Positions 33,466 through 42,033 of a DNA stretch of 58,514 nucleotides are shown piece by piece. The translations under genes and the position numbers were made by a program. Origin of the DNA: Pelotomaculum sp. UBA1371 (GTDB taxonomy: Bacteria; Bacillota; Desulfotomaculia; Desulfotomaculales; Pelotomaculaceae); the NCBI GenBank assembly GCA_002305915.1, contig DBRJ01000049.1:23051-81564 (forward strand). Direction: 5' to 3'. The stretch's first letter is position 1; the number at the start of each line of letters is the position of its first letter. The notes beneath the pieces were generated by a model, which had not been told where the DNA came from, did not search any database, and saw only the letters and a program-made list of their open reading frames with translations.

Positions 33466-33918
33466 CTAACCCACATTATGCCCTATCAGACTTATTTCCC
33501 GGACACCTTCCAATTGCCGGAGCCGGACAGTGACATCTTCCACATCCCACTCCATACCTGCTGTTTCAAAGGTGATGGAAACACTGGCAAGGCCGTTTAC
33601 GGGAATACTCTGGTTAATTGTCAGAATACTGGTTTTTGCCTCCGCCAGGGTCTCCAGGACCCTGGACAGTATACCCGGGCGGTGTTCCAAAACCATGGAC
33701 AAGCTTACCGTAACCCCGGAATTCCAACGGTAAAAGGGAAATACGCCTTCCCTGTACTTGTAATAAGCACTGCGGCTCAGGTTAACCTTTTGTACTGCCT
33801 CACTTACTGTAGCAGCCTCGCCGCGCAGGAGTAATTCCCTGGCCAGGGCCGTTTTTAGAATAGCCTCCGGCAAGATATCCTCCTGAACAAGAAAAAACCG
33901 GCTTTCTTTTCTGGCCAT
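33466..33918 (-). CDS. ACT domain protein (UPF0735/PheB-like)
   Basis: A 150-residue protein with an N-terminal helix-turn-helix-like region (ILPEAILKTALARELLLRGEAATVSEAVQKVNLSRSAYYKYR, key residues RSAYYKY) and a C-terminal ACT domain beginning VSLSMVLEHRPGILSRVL. This is the UPF0735 family, annotated PheB in Bacillus. It is probably an amino-acid-sensing regulator for the aspartate-family operon it heads. I start at ATG 33918, directly after GGGGGGGTGGGC; earlier in-frame starts lie in the promoter region. Tandem promoters lie upstream. Confidence 0.88.
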   Translation of the reverse strand: MARKESRFFLVQEDILPEAILKTALARELLLRGEAATVSEAVQKVNLSRSAYYKYREGVFPFYRWNSGVTVSLSMVLEHRPGILSRVLETLAEAKTSILTINQSIPVNGLASVSITFETAGMEWDVEDVTVRLRQLEGVREISLIGHNVG

Positions 33919-33968
33919 GCCCACCCCCCCGTCCTCCATCAGCGGATATTTTTCCACTCATGGTAGAC

Positions 33969-33997
33969 ATTATAGCATTAACCGGCTGAACAGGCAA
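33969..33997 (-). promoter_or_regulatory. Proximal sigma-A promoter of the ACT-hom-thrB-lysC operon
   Basis: Minus-strand -35 TTGCCT (33992-33997) and -10 TATAAT (33969-33974) are 17 bases apart. The start of transcription would fall near 33962, about 44 bases before the ACT gene. Confidence 0.65.
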
Positions 33998-34095
33998 CGC
34001 ATTTAATGAGCCGTTGCAATTTTTTTATCAGGAAACCGGCGGCTTTTAATCGACTGGATCAAATTATTAGGACAGGGCGGTTTTACCCCAACCTA

Positions 34096-34123
34096 ATTAT
34101 ACAATTAGCAGAAGTAATGTCAA
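34096..34123 (-). promoter_or_regulatory. Distal sigma-A promoter upstream of the aspartate-family operon
   Basis: Minus-strand -35 TTGACA (34118-34123) and -10 TATAAT (34096-34101) both match consensus perfectly with a 16-base spacer. It would make a leader of about 130 bases that runs through the proximal promoter. I see no coding frame or obvious riboswitch in that leader. Confidence 0.65.
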
Positions 34124-34315
34124 ACCTGGCCGCAATAACGAATTACACTGGCTCAGATAGAATAAACAAAGGTTTCAGGCAGAAGCGTTGAAGACTTATA
34201 ACGAGCCGGTCATCCCTCCACAACCGGAGCATATGCCATACATAATATGTAATTACAGGTATATATGACCGTGTCCCAATTAATATAGCAATTCCTTATC
34301 ATAACCTGACCTAAA

Positions 34316-34336
34316 GAAAAAACCCCAAAGGGGGTT
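34316..34336 (-). terminator. Terminator of spoIVA
   Basis: On the minus strand AACCCC-CTTT-GGGGTT is followed by six T residues. It lies about 60 bases after the spoIVA stop. Confidence 0.85.
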
Positions 34337-34396
34337 CACTTGTTCTAAAATGATATTTTTCTAAAATAATAACCGGCCAGTCGACCGGTCACACTT

Positions 34397-35875
34397 TCAG
34401 ATGATAATGCAGATGAGCCCGCCGGAACCCTCGTTGACAATCCGCTGAAGAGTCTCCTGCAGCTTCAGCTGGGCGTTTTCCGGCATGCGATGGAGTTTGT
34501 TCTGGATTCCCTCCCTCACGAGATCATGTACCGATTTCCCGAATATTTCCGATTTCCAGATTTTTTGAGGATTATCCTCAAATTCCCTGAGCATATACTG
34601 CACCAGTTCCTCACACTGCTTTTCAGTTCCGATAATCGGGGTGATTTCAGTGGTAATATCGGCTTTAATCAAGTGCAGTGACGGGGCGGTTGCTTTTAAT
34701 TTGACCCCGAAACGGTTACCCTGCCGGATCAACTCAGGTTCCTCCAGGAGCAACTCTTCCAGGGTAGGTGTTACCACACCATAGCCGGCATCCCTGACCT
34801 CGCCCAGGGCCTGGGCAACCTTGTCATACTCCCGCTTGGCCACGCTGAGTTCCTTGACCAGACGGAAGAGTTCCCTTTCTCCTTCAATAGTAAAACCGGA
34901 TTGTTCACTCAACACCTGATAAAAAAGCGCCGGATCCGATGTGATCCCGATGGAGGCGGAGCCCGTGCCCATATCAAGACTGCGCAGGCTGACCTGATCC
35001 ACAAATTCATATTCCGCCAGGGAATCCACAGCTCCGTTAACGTCCCTCAAGCGGCGGACATTTTTAACCGTCTCACGGACCGATTCCTCAAATTTTTGAC
35101 GCAGCCAGTGTTTGAATTCCAACTCTTCCACCCAGGGCGGAAGGCTGATGTTGACCTCGTTGACTGGAAATTCATAAAGCAATTTTTCAAGGATATTCAA
35201 GATATCAGCCTGGGTCATTTGGGCACAGTCGACGGGCAGCACCGGCACATCATATTTCTCGCTCAATTCTGCTGCCAGCTGCTGTGCTTCCTCACCCTCC
35301 GCCCTGGTGCTGTTGAGAAGAACCAGGAAGGGGCGGTTGATATCCTTCATTTCATCAATTACTCTTTCCTCTGCGTCAATATAGCTTTCCCTGTCGATTT
35401 CTGTAATGCTTCCATCAGTGGTCATAACCAGACCCATGGTGGAGTGCTCGGAGATGACCTTGCGGGTACCGACTTCGGCAGCTTCCTGGAAGGGAATTGG
35501 TTCTTCAAACCACGGAGTGGAAACCATTCTCGGACCGTCATCTTCTTCATACCCGAGGGCTCCATCAACCCGGTAGCCCACACAGTCAACCATGCGCATT
35601 TTCACATTTAAATTTGGAGTTATTTGTATTTCCACTGCTTCGTTAGGAATGAACTTGGGTTCGGTAGTCATAACCGTCCGGCCCGCTGCCCCCTGGGGCA
35701 GTTCATCCTTGGTCCGTTCCCGGTCATGAGCATTTTTCATATTGGGGAGTACCATTAACTCCATGAACCGCCGAATAAATGTGGATTTGCCGGTGCGAAC
35801 GCCCCCAACAACGCCGAGATACAGATCCCCCCCGGTGCGTTCCGCAATGTCGCGGAAAATGTCGGTTCTTTCCAT
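34397..35875 (-). CDS. spoIVA: Stage IV sporulation protein A (spore coat ATPase)
   Basis: A 492-residue protein that polymerises on the forespore surface using ATP and anchors the spore coat. The N-terminal MERTDIFRDIAERTGGDLYLG is nearly invariant in the family, GGVRTGKSTFIRRF is the Walker A loop, TTEPKFIPNEAVEI and MVDCVGYRVDGALG form the Walker B/sensor region, and the C-terminus ends in the conserved GGLICIII. Starts from ATG 35875 with AGGAGGG nine bases upstream; a GTG two codons earlier is less likely. A sigma-E-like promoter lies about 160 bases upstream. Confidence 0.97.
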   Translation of the reverse strand: MERTDIFRDIAERTGGDLYLGVVGGVRTGKSTFIRRFMELMVLPNMKNAHDRERTKDELPQGAAGRTVMTTEPKFIPNEAVEIQITPNLNVKMRMVDCVGYRVDGALGYEEDDGPRMVSTPWFEEPIPFQEAAEVGTRKVISEHSTMGLVMTTDGSITEIDRESYIDAEERVIDEMKDINRPFLVLLNSTRAEGEEAQQLAAELSEKYDVPVLPVDCAQMTQADILNILEKLLYEFPVNEVNISLPPWVEELEFKHWLRQKFEESVRETVKNVRRLRDVNGAVDSLAEYEFVDQVSLRSLDMGTGSASIGITSDPALFYQVLSEQSGFTIEGERELFRLVKELSVAKREYDKVAQALGEVRDAGYGVVTPTLEELLLEEPELIRQGNRFGVKLKATAPSLHLIKADITTEITPIIGTEKQCEELVQYMLREFEDNPQKIWKSEIFGKSVHDLVREGIQNKLHRMPENAQLKLQETLQRIVNEGSGGLICIII

Positions 35876-36031
35876 GTACACACTCCCTCCTTAAAAAATA
35901 TGGCAAAATACACCTGTATATAAACGGTATGCATCCCTCCCCCGTACCAGCGAAAACATATCTTTAAGAACCCATGAACCATGAACCTGGTCCACGTCTA
36001 TTTTTTTCCAATGACATACAATAACATTATA

Positions 36032-36060
36032 TATATATGAGGCTAATGGACTAATATGAC
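36032..36060 (-). promoter_or_regulatory. Possible sigma-E-type promoter of spoIVA
   Basis: Minus-strand GTCATATTAG (36051-36060) matches a mother-cell sigma-E -35, and CATATATA (36032-36039) resembles the -10 consensus CATACAAT, with a spacing of about 11-13 bases depending on box limits. SpoIVA is a sigma-E gene in Bacillus, which fits. The leader would be about 150 bases. Confidence 0.4.
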
Positions 36061-36133
36061 CTGGCATTAGAAAATTCAAGAAAAATTATACCATTTTTTA
36101 CCTTCCGGGAATTGTCTTAATAATTATATGGAA

Positions 36134-36165
36134 ATAGAAAACACCCGGTTTTAACTCCAGGTGTT
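36134..36165 (-). terminator. Terminator fused to the truncated glutaredoxin-like frame
   Basis: AACACCTGG and CCGGGTGTT pair on the minus strand with one mismatch and are followed by TTTTCTATTT. The last four codons of the upstream frame lie inside the stem. Confidence 0.75.
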
Positions 36166-36285
36166 ATTTGAAAAATATTTTACATCATAGTAATCATAGG
36201 AAACCTTCCTGCCGGCAAGGCCTACCCTGGCTTTGTCCGTGTATGGACAGCCTTCCTTGCCAAAGACCTGTACCTTGTCAGACAT
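36151..36285 (-). pseudogene. Truncated glutaredoxin-like protein (UXX-star-like, Cys form)
   Basis: The frame from ATG 36285 encodes 44 residues beginning MSDKVQVFGKEGCPYTDKAR and continuing SYDYYDVK, which matches the first third of a small glutaredoxin-like family whose selenoprotein members carry U in place of the Cys of CPYT. Normal members continue for another 40-60 residues with a conserved VPVIVE strand and glutathione-binding turn. All of that is missing. The frame runs directly into a terminator stem and stops inside it, so a deletion has probably joined the 5' part to the terminator. It lies just after gpsA; the open frame extends back into gpsA. Confidence 0.6.
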
Positions 36286-36367
36286 TTCTTCAGAATAATC
36301 CCCCTTTCCTATATTTACCATTATTATAGCATAAAAAAATGCTAAAACAATCAGGATATTTTGCCTG

Positions 36368-37417
36368 CTAAAAATCAACCTTCCGGATATAAGGCTCCGC
36401 CTCGGCCACCTCTTCCATTTCGTGAGTTTTACTGCGGGTCATCAGTTTGCTGACTGCGGTTGCAGGCTGCAGCCCCTCAAACAACACCCGGTAAATCTGC
36501 TCGGTAATCGGCATCTCTACAGCACAATGAGCTGATAACCGTCTGGCGGCTTTCGTAGTACGGACTCCTTCAACAACCATTCTGACCCCGGCGACGGCCT
36601 CTTCCACAGGCTCGCCCTGTCCGATGGCAATTCCAGCCCGCCGGTTGCGGCTGTGCATGCTGGTACAGGTCACAATCAGGTCACCTACACCGGACAACCC
36701 TGAAAATGTAAGCGGGTTAGCCCCCGTCGCGATACCGAGACGGGTTATCTCCGCCAGGCCGCGGGTCATTAAAGCTGCCTTGGTGTTGTCCCCAAAACCC
36801 AGGCCGTCAGCTATTCCCGTACCCAGGGCAATAATGTTTTTGAGTGAACCACCCAGCTCAACCCCGGTCACGTCCGGGTTGGTGTAAACCCTGAAAAACT
36901 CGCACATAAATAAATCCTGCACATACTCCGCACTTTTCAAGCAGGACGAAGCTGCTACCACCGCCGTGGGAATATCCCTGCCTACCTCCTCAGCATGACT
37001 GGGCCCGGAAAGAGCCACATATCTTTCCAGCAAATCCTCCCCTGCTTCTCCGGCAAACACCGTGGACATCCGGCAAAGGCTTTCCTCTTCAATTCCTTTG
37101 GCAACGTTAATAATTATGGACTTTGCAGGGAGATAGGGGAGTGCTTTGCGCAGGACTTCCCGAAAAGCATGGGAAGGCACTCCAAAGAGAACGACCTCCG
37201 CGTCAGCCAGAGTTTTCTCCAAATCAACAGTGGCCTCGACGCCGGGGGGTATTGCAACTCCGGGCAAATACTGACTGTTTTCCCGGGTTTCGTTTATTTC
37301 CCTGACCTGTTCCGGAAAAATCGACCACACCCTCACCAGATGACCTAACCGGGCCAGGAGTCTGGACAGGGCGGTTGCCCAACTGCCCGCACCGAGAACG
37401 CCGACTTTCTTGCTCAC
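36368..37417 (-). CDS. gpsA: Glycerol-3-phosphate dehydrogenase (NAD(P)+)
   Basis: A 349-residue soluble enzyme that reduces dihydroxyacetone phosphate to sn-glycerol-3-phosphate for phospholipids. VGVLGAGSWATALSRLLA is the nucleotide-binding loop, FGVPSHAFREVL, ALSGPSHAEEV, ELGGSLKNIIALGTGIADGLGFGDNTKAALMTRGL (catalytic Lys in SLKN) and SGVGDLIVTC are all present. It sits 14 bases after plsY, so GpsA and PlsY supply and acylate the same glycerol phosphate. The TGA is followed by the truncated glutaredoxin-like frame. Confidence 0.97.
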   Translation of the reverse strand: MSKKVGVLGAGSWATALSRLLARLGHLVRVWSIFPEQVREINETRENSQYLPGVAIPPGVEATVDLEKTLADAEVVLFGVPSHAFREVLRKALPYLPAKSIIINVAKGIEEESLCRMSTVFAGEAGEDLLERYVALSGPSHAEEVGRDIPTAVVAASSCLKSAEYVQDLFMCEFFRVYTNPDVTGVELGGSLKNIIALGTGIADGLGFGDNTKAALMTRGLAEITRLGIATGANPLTFSGLSGVGDLIVTCTSMHSRNRRAGIAIGQGEPVEEAVAGVRMVVEGVRTTKAARRLSAHCAVEMPITEQIYRVLFEGLQPATAVSKLMTRSKTHEMEEVAEAEPYIRKVDF

Positions 37418-37431
37418 CAGTCCACCTCCGC

Positions 37432-38022
37432 TTATACTTTTTTCTTGCCGATTCTGGGCTCGGTCTTCTCAATCAACCTCTTGATATTGGGAATATGTTT
37501 GTATACTGCAAAAGCTGCGAAGAAACCCCCCACAACCAGATAAGGCCACTCCAGCCTGTACACCATCATTAATACAGGAATCGAGACAACAGCCGTTATT
37601 GAACCCACGGAGACAAACCTGGTCAGCCCTACAACAACCAGCCAGATCAGCATTACCAGAACTCCCACAGGTAAGGAGATGGCGGTAATGATCCCCACGC
37701 CGGTAGCAATTAGCTTTCCGCCCTTGAATCCTAAAAACACAGGCCAACTGTGTCCGGCCAGGGCCGCCATAGAGGAACCGGCAACCAGCAGGGGGGGACC
37801 GTAATGTTTGGCCAGAAGCACAACCAGGACTCCTTTGCCGAGGTCCCCGGCCAGGGCCAGCAAACCCGCTGCCGGACCGGCATTCCGCCAGACATTAGTC
37901 ATGCCGACGTTGCCGCTGCCGCACTTGCGGATATCAATCCCTTTCCAGCAGCGCGCTACAAGATAGCTGAAGGGGATTGAGCCAATCAGATAGCTAACTA
38001 TGACAACCCAGTAGTAAGACAT
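37432..38022 (-). CDS. plsY: Acyl-phosphate:glycerol-3-phosphate acyltransferase
   Basis: A 196-residue integral membrane enzyme that makes lysophosphatidate from acyl-phosphate and glycerol-3-phosphate. It has about five membrane segments and the three conserved cytoplasmic motifs: SYLIGSIPFSYLVAR, GSGNVGMTNVWRN, and the glycerol-3-phosphate motif HSWPVFLGFKGGKLIATGVG. The length is typical. It lies between der (70 bases upstream) and gpsA (14 bases downstream) in a leftward operon. Confidence 0.96.
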   Translation of the reverse strand: MSYYWVVIVSYLIGSIPFSYLVARCWKGIDIRKCGSGNVGMTNVWRNAGPAAGLLALAGDLGKGVLVVLLAKHYGPPLLVAGSSMAALAGHSWPVFLGFKGGKLIATGVGIITAISLPVGVLVMLIWLVVVGLTRFVSVGSITAVVSIPVLMMVYRLEWPYLVVGGFFAAFAVYKHIPNIKRLIEKTEPRIGKKKV

Positions 38023-38091
38023 TGCAACTCTCCTCCAGGTAATAAAAGCAAAAAGATCGTGTTAGGGGAACAAATAATAAAATACGCGCCG

Positions 38092-39414
38092 TTAAACCTC
38101 TTTTGCCCTTTTCCGGAGAATGAAGCGTACAGGGGTCCCTTCAAACCCGTAAGCCGACCGGACCTGGTTTTCAAGATAGCGCAGATAGGAAAAATGCATA
38201 AGTTCCGGATCATTTACGAAAAGAATGAATCTCGGCGGCTTCACTCCAGCCTGGGTAACGTAAAAAATCTTGAGCTTCCTGGACCTGTCGGAGGGAGGAG
38301 GGGTCTGCAGCACCACTTCCCTGAACAGATTGTTCAAATCCGCAGTGGTAATGCGGGTAGCCTGCTGCTCGGCTACGAAATCAACCAGTTCCAGCACTTT
38401 CTGAACCCTTCTCCCTGTTAGGGCCGATGTGAAGATCAAGGGTACATACTGCATAAAGCCAAGGTCTTGCCGGATTCTCTCAGTGAAACGGTTCATGGTG
38501 CGGTCGTCTTTTTCCACAAGGTCCCATTTATTAATTACCAGGACCGACGCTTTGCCGGCTTCGTGGACATAACCGGCAATGCGCTTATCTTGTTCCGTGA
38601 CGCCCTCTGTCGCATCCACAACGATCAGAACCACATCGCTCCGGTCCACGGCACGCAGCGCTCGAATCACACTGTATTTTTCCGTGGGGCGGCCGATCCT
38701 GCCCCTGCGCCGCATCCCCGCCGTGTCGATAATGACATAGTGCCTGCCGTCCCGTTCAAAGGCGGTATCAATAGCGTCCCGGGTAGTGCCGGGTACGCTG
38801 CTGACAATCACCCGTTCCTCTCCCAGGATGGAGTTGACAAGGGAGGACTTGCCCACATTGGGCCGGCCCACTACAGCTATTTTAATGACATCGGCTTCAT
38901 ACTCCTCTGCAGTCACTTCCGGCAGCAGTTCAACCAGCCTGTCCAGCATATCGCCGGTGTTCAAACCCTCCGCTGCTGAAACGGGCACCGGATCCCCCAG
39001 ACCCAACTGGTAAAAATCATAAGCCAGGGAAGGCTGATCAAATCTTTCAACTTTATTGGCAACCAGTACCACAGGTTTATTAGCTTTGCGAATCATTAAA
39101 GCAATTTCCAGATCATCCGGGTTCAGGCCAGACCTGGCATCCACCACAAAAAGAACTGCATCCGACTCGCGGACGGCAAGTTCCACTTGTTGCCGGACAC
39201 CTTCAATAATCTCACCGCTCTCCTGGAAATCGAGCCCCCCGGTATCAACCAGGGTGAAAATGCGCCCCGCCCACTCGGCGTCTTGATACAGGCGGTCTCT
39301 GGTTACCCCCGGCTCTCCTTCCACAATAGCCACCCTGCCCCCCACAATCCGGTTAAATAGTGTTGATTTACCTACATTGGGGCGGCCCAGGATGGCGACA
39401 ACCGGTTTAGGCAC
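38092..39414 (-). CDS. der: Ribosome-assembly GTPase Der (EngA)
   Basis: A 440-residue protein with two tandem GTPase domains and a C-terminal KH-like domain, needed for 50S subunit assembly. Domain 1 has GRPNVGKSTLFN, DTGGLD and NKVE; domain 2 (from about residue 175) has GRPNVGKSSLVN, DTAGMRRRGRI and NKWD. The chain ends in a basic tail. I start at GTG 39414, nine bases after GGAGG; a longer frame adds nine residues without a better site. It lies 88 bases after the DUF512 gene in the same direction, an association common in Firmicutes. Confidence 0.96.
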   Translation of the reverse strand: MPKPVVAILGRPNVGKSTLFNRIVGGRVAIVEGEPGVTRDRLYQDAEWAGRIFTLVDTGGLDFQESGEIIEGVRQQVELAVRESDAVLFVVDARSGLNPDDLEIALMIRKANKPVVLVANKVERFDQPSLAYDFYQLGLGDPVPVSAAEGLNTGDMLDRLVELLPEVTAEEYEADVIKIAVVGRPNVGKSSLVNSILGEERVIVSSVPGTTRDAIDTAFERDGRHYVIIDTAGMRRRGRIGRPTEKYSVIRALRAVDRSDVVLIVVDATEGVTEQDKRIAGYVHEAGKASVLVINKWDLVEKDDRTMNRFTERIRQDLGFMQYVPLIFTSALTGRRVQKVLELVDFVAEQQATRITTADLNNLFREVVLQTPPPSDRSRKLKIFYVTQAGVKPPRFILFVNDPELMHFSYLRYLENQVRSAYGFEGTPVRFILRKRAKEV

Positions 39415-39502
39415 GATCTTGCACCTCCTCCGCGTATGCACCTGTCCAATGGCAACTTATCTTTTCTGTTCCATCTTATTATTTTACCCTATTTTAGTAA
39501 AG

Positions 39503-40846
39503 TTAACATCCTGCCCTGGTAAACCATGCGGCTTTTTGCGGTCCCTCCAGCAAGACATCCACCAGTTGGCCCGGTCCCGCCACCGCAGCAACCGGAACCT
39601 TTAAGCACCGGCTCAATTCCGGCAGGCTTGTCCCGTCTAAAAAGACTGGCTCCTCTTTTTTTAACGAAATCGCCGGGAGTACCAGCAAATCCCCGGTTTC
39701 AGAGGGCAGAACCTGGGAAAGCAGGTCTGTGCCTGTAATCAAACCGGCCACAGTAGTACTCTCCCCGAAAAAACCGTTCCTGACAACCTTCAGGATTGCC
39801 TGCAGGCCTTCCACCCGGTTCAGGGCAGCTGCCACCGGCTCAAGTAATTGTTCCCCCAGAACTCCGGTGAGCAGGGTTATTTTTTTCTCAACCCGCTTCC
39901 GGAACAGGCGGGCTTTTACTTCCTCCCACTCATCCAAAAAAAGGCGGGTTAAACCCACCCCGTTTTCCAGCTGAGGAAAACCGGCGTAGCGTTCCACCGG
40001 AGGTATCTCCTCACCGGACAGCAGGTAAAACTCATCGGATGCAAAAACAAAGGGGTTTCCCATTGTGCGCAGAAATTCCTCCTGCCTGGCCTGGAGCCAG
40101 CGGAGCAGCCTGCGGGCTTCCTCCCGGGTATAACACCGCAGGGGATAGCAGCTTTGCCTGAACCTGGTTAAACCCACCGGCACCACTGCCAGGGACCGGA
40201 CTTCCGGCCAGAGACCTGACAGGTCTTCAACCGTTCTCGCCAGTTCCCTTCCATCGTTGAGTCCGGGGCAGGCGACCACCTGTGTATGCATTTCTATACC
40301 TGCTGTCGCCAGTTCCTGCAGTTGTTCCATAATCAAACCGGCCTTGCTGTTGCCCAGCATGCGCCTGCGCAGTTCCGGGTTGGTACTGTGGACAGATATG
40401 TAAAGGGGGCTCAAACGCATGGAGACGATTCTTTGCATTTCCTTTCCGGTAACGTTGGTAAGAGTAATGAAATTACCGCTCCAGAAAGACAAACGGTAAT
40501 CGTCGTCCTTTACGTAAAGTGTTTTGCGCATGCCCGGCGGCATCTGGTCGACAAAGCAAAAGATACATTTATTGGAGCAACGGATGGTGCGTCCGAAGCC
40601 GGCTCCATCGAATTCGAGACCCAGGTCCTGATCGTAATCCTTTTCCAGCTCCAAAACCCATTCTTCACCGTCAGCTTTTTTTAATTCCAAACTGATATCC
40701 TCATCGGCTTCCAAAAAGCGATAATCAATTAAATCACAAACAGGCGTACCATTAACAGCTATGAGCCGGTCCCCCTGCCCGATTCCTATTTCTTCAGCTA
40801 TGCTTCCCGGCTTCACCCGGGCCACAGTCAGCCCCCCGGACTTCAT
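39503..40846 (-). CDS. DUF512 protein with PDZ and radical-SAM-like domains
   Basis: A 447-residue protein. The first 70 residues form a PDZ-like domain (ARVKPGSIAEEIGIGQGDRL). The central domain has the Cys triad CSNKCIFCFVDQMP, the Cx3Cx2C arrangement of radical SAM enzymes, followed by YRLSFWSGNFITLTN. The C-terminal DUF512 begins around residue 290. The family is a putative Fe-S oxidoreductase, often next to der, and its substrate is unknown. The ATG at 40846 lies 41 bases after the second DUF3189 gene. Confidence 0.88.
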   Translation of the reverse strand: MKSGGLTVARVKPGSIAEEIGIGQGDRLIAVNGTPVCDLIDYRFLEADEDISLELKKADGEEWVLELEKDYDQDLGLEFDGAGFGRTIRCSNKCIFCFVDQMPPGMRKTLYVKDDDYRLSFWSGNFITLTNVTGKEMQRIVSMRLSPLYISVHSTNPELRRRMLGNSKAGLIMEQLQELATAGIEMHTQVVACPGLNDGRELARTVEDLSGLWPEVRSLAVVPVGLTRFRQSCYPLRCYTREEARRLLRWLQARQEEFLRTMGNPFVFASDEFYLLSGEEIPPVERYAGFPQLENGVGLTRLFLDEWEEVKARLFRKRVEKKITLLTGVLGEQLLEPVAAALNRVEGLQAILKVVRNGFFGESTTVAGLITGTDLLSQVLPSETGDLLVLPAISLKKEEPVFLDGTSLPELSRCLKVPVAAVAGPGQLVDVLLEGPQKAAWFTRAGC

Positions 40847-40886
40847 TTGGGGCAGCCCCCCTCCGCTCTTACTCTCAAACCATTAT

Positions 40887-41366
40887 CTATAATTTGGATT
40901 CGGCAGTCAAGGAAGATTTACCAGACCTGCTTTGCACATCGAAAGTCAGCTGCGATATTCTGCCGTAATGTTTTTTTACCCCGCAAAAAATCAAATAACG
41001 GCCCAGGGGCGCCAGTAAATGAAAGCGGCAGAAAAGAAGCCCGGCTAAAAGATAAAAATTATCCCCGGCTCCACTGTCAACTAAACTCAGCTCATTTTCC
41101 CCAATTCCGTACAGGCCCAGGAAACTATTCACCAGACGGTAGACCATTCCCCTCTCGCCTTTTACGGACAAAGCGTAAACATCATTACCCCGGGCATCCT
41201 TCCCCAGGGAAAGGACCTTGCCGGGATCATTTTTTTTGATACTCAAAAACGGCTGGCTCCAAAAATTTTTGTCCGGTTTCTCCCCCGCCGCCAGGCGTCC
41301 CGTGTGAATTGCCCCCGCCAGGCCGGCCAGGGGATAAATGCTTTCGCTGAAGTACAGTATTTTCAC
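40887..41366 (-). CDS. DUF3189 family protein, divergent second copy
   Basis: A 159-residue protein resembling its upstream neighbour: MKILYFSES at the start, GKDARGNDVYALSVKGERGMVYRLVNSFLGLYGI, then a single conserved hydrophobic core ending RYLIFCGVKKHYGRI. The order of motifs matches DUF3189 (small proteins frequent in spore formers), but the usual His-rich YHCYGGAHSS start is lost. GTG 41366 follows GGGGGGA. The first 140 bases overlap the 3' part of the other DUF3189 gene in a different frame. The function is unknown. Confidence 0.75.
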   Translation of the reverse strand: MKILYFSESIYPLAGLAGAIHTGRLAAGEKPDKNFWSQPFLSIKKNDPGKVLSLGKDARGNDVYALSVKGERGMVYRLVNSFLGLYGIGENELSLVDSGAGDNFYLLAGLLFCRFHLLAPLGRYLIFCGVKKHYGRISQLTFDVQSRSGKSSLTAESKL

Positions 41367-41826
41367 TGTATCCCCCCACCTCGCTCTTTACTCTTTGCAC
41401 CAGTTTAACCAACTGTAAATAGGCAGCCTGAGTACCCATGGCTACTATAGGCCGTCCGACCCTGACAGCTCCCCAGCGGCGGGAAAGAAAACCACCAAGT
41501 TTCATGGTCAGATTTACCTCGCCCATCACGTTGACCAGATAATAATCATCCTCGGGTATGCCGAAAATTTCTGCCAGGCCGGTGAAGATGTTCTCCAGAA
41601 CCCCTGGGCGGCTGCGCCTGGCGGTCAGAAATACCTCGTGGCCGGCTTGATCTTTCCCCATAAAGAAAAAATGACCGTGTTCGTCGGCTTCCTGGCGGTC
41701 ATACAGGGGTACCGCACAGAATTCTGCCCGGGTGGGAACCCGGTTTTCCGGTAGAAGGCCCAGGTGAATTGCGGCGGCGGTCACTGATGAATGAGCGCCG
41801 CCGTAACAGTGATAGATTATTTTCAT
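41227..41826 (-). CDS. DUF3189 family protein
   Basis: A 199-residue protein with the DUF3189 hallmarks: MKIIYHCYGGAHSSVTAAAIHLGLLP, FMGKDQAGHEVFLTARRSRPGVLENIF and GRPIVAMGTQAAY. The family is restricted to spore formers and clusters with YIEGIA genes, as here. Its biochemistry is unknown. The last 50 or so residues are Gly/Pro-rich (PGRPGGG, HGTPGGGGETG) and lie over the start of the next DUF3189 gene. They look like non-homologous read-through after loss of an earlier stop codon. ATG 41826 overlaps the stop of the capping-subunit gene by four bases. Confidence 0.85.
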   Translation of the reverse strand: MKIIYHCYGGAHSSVTAAAIHLGLLPENRVPTRAEFCAVPLYDRQEADEHGHFFFMGKDQAGHEVFLTARRSRPGVLENIFTGLAEIFGIPEDDYYLVNVMGEVNLTMKLGGFLSRRWGAVRVGRPIVAMGTQAAYLQLVKLVQRVKSEVGGYSENTVLQRKHLSPGRPGGGNSHGTPGGGGETGQKFLEPAVFEYQKK

Positions 41827-42014
41827 CCATGCTTCACCAGGATGTAAGTCCCGCCTTCCAGTTCGTGGACCGTTGAATCCAGGATCCTGGAAAGATTTAC
41901 GGAAATAGAAACCAGTTCGTCCTCATTCCGGGCAAAAAAAATGGGGGCGCCCCCGCTCACCTTATCCTTATTAACGGTGACAACTGCCAGGATCGAGTCA
42001 GTATTTTGATTCAT
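41823..42014 (-). CDS. Capping-complex subunit for YIEGIA
   Basis: A 63-residue protein of the small family annotated as capping complex subunit for YIEGIA. It is defined by ILAVVTVNKDKVSGGAPIF, LVSISVNLSRILDSTVHELEGGTYILVKH. It lies between the YIEGIA gene (19 bases upstream) and DUF3189 (four-base overlap), so the three are probably translated together. The cassette is found in endospore formers; the name reflects a proposed complex with the membrane protein, and the exact role is unsettled. Confidence 0.85.
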   Translation of the reverse strand: MNQNTDSILAVVTVNKDKVSGGAPIFFARNEDELVSISVNLSRILDSTVHELEGGTYILVKHG

Positions 42015-42033
42015 TTTTGAAAGCCCACCTTTC

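Noticed and set aside
34901..35611. 236-codon open frame on the plus strand inside spoIVA
   Set aside because: Antisense shadow of a highly conserved gene; no recognisable product.
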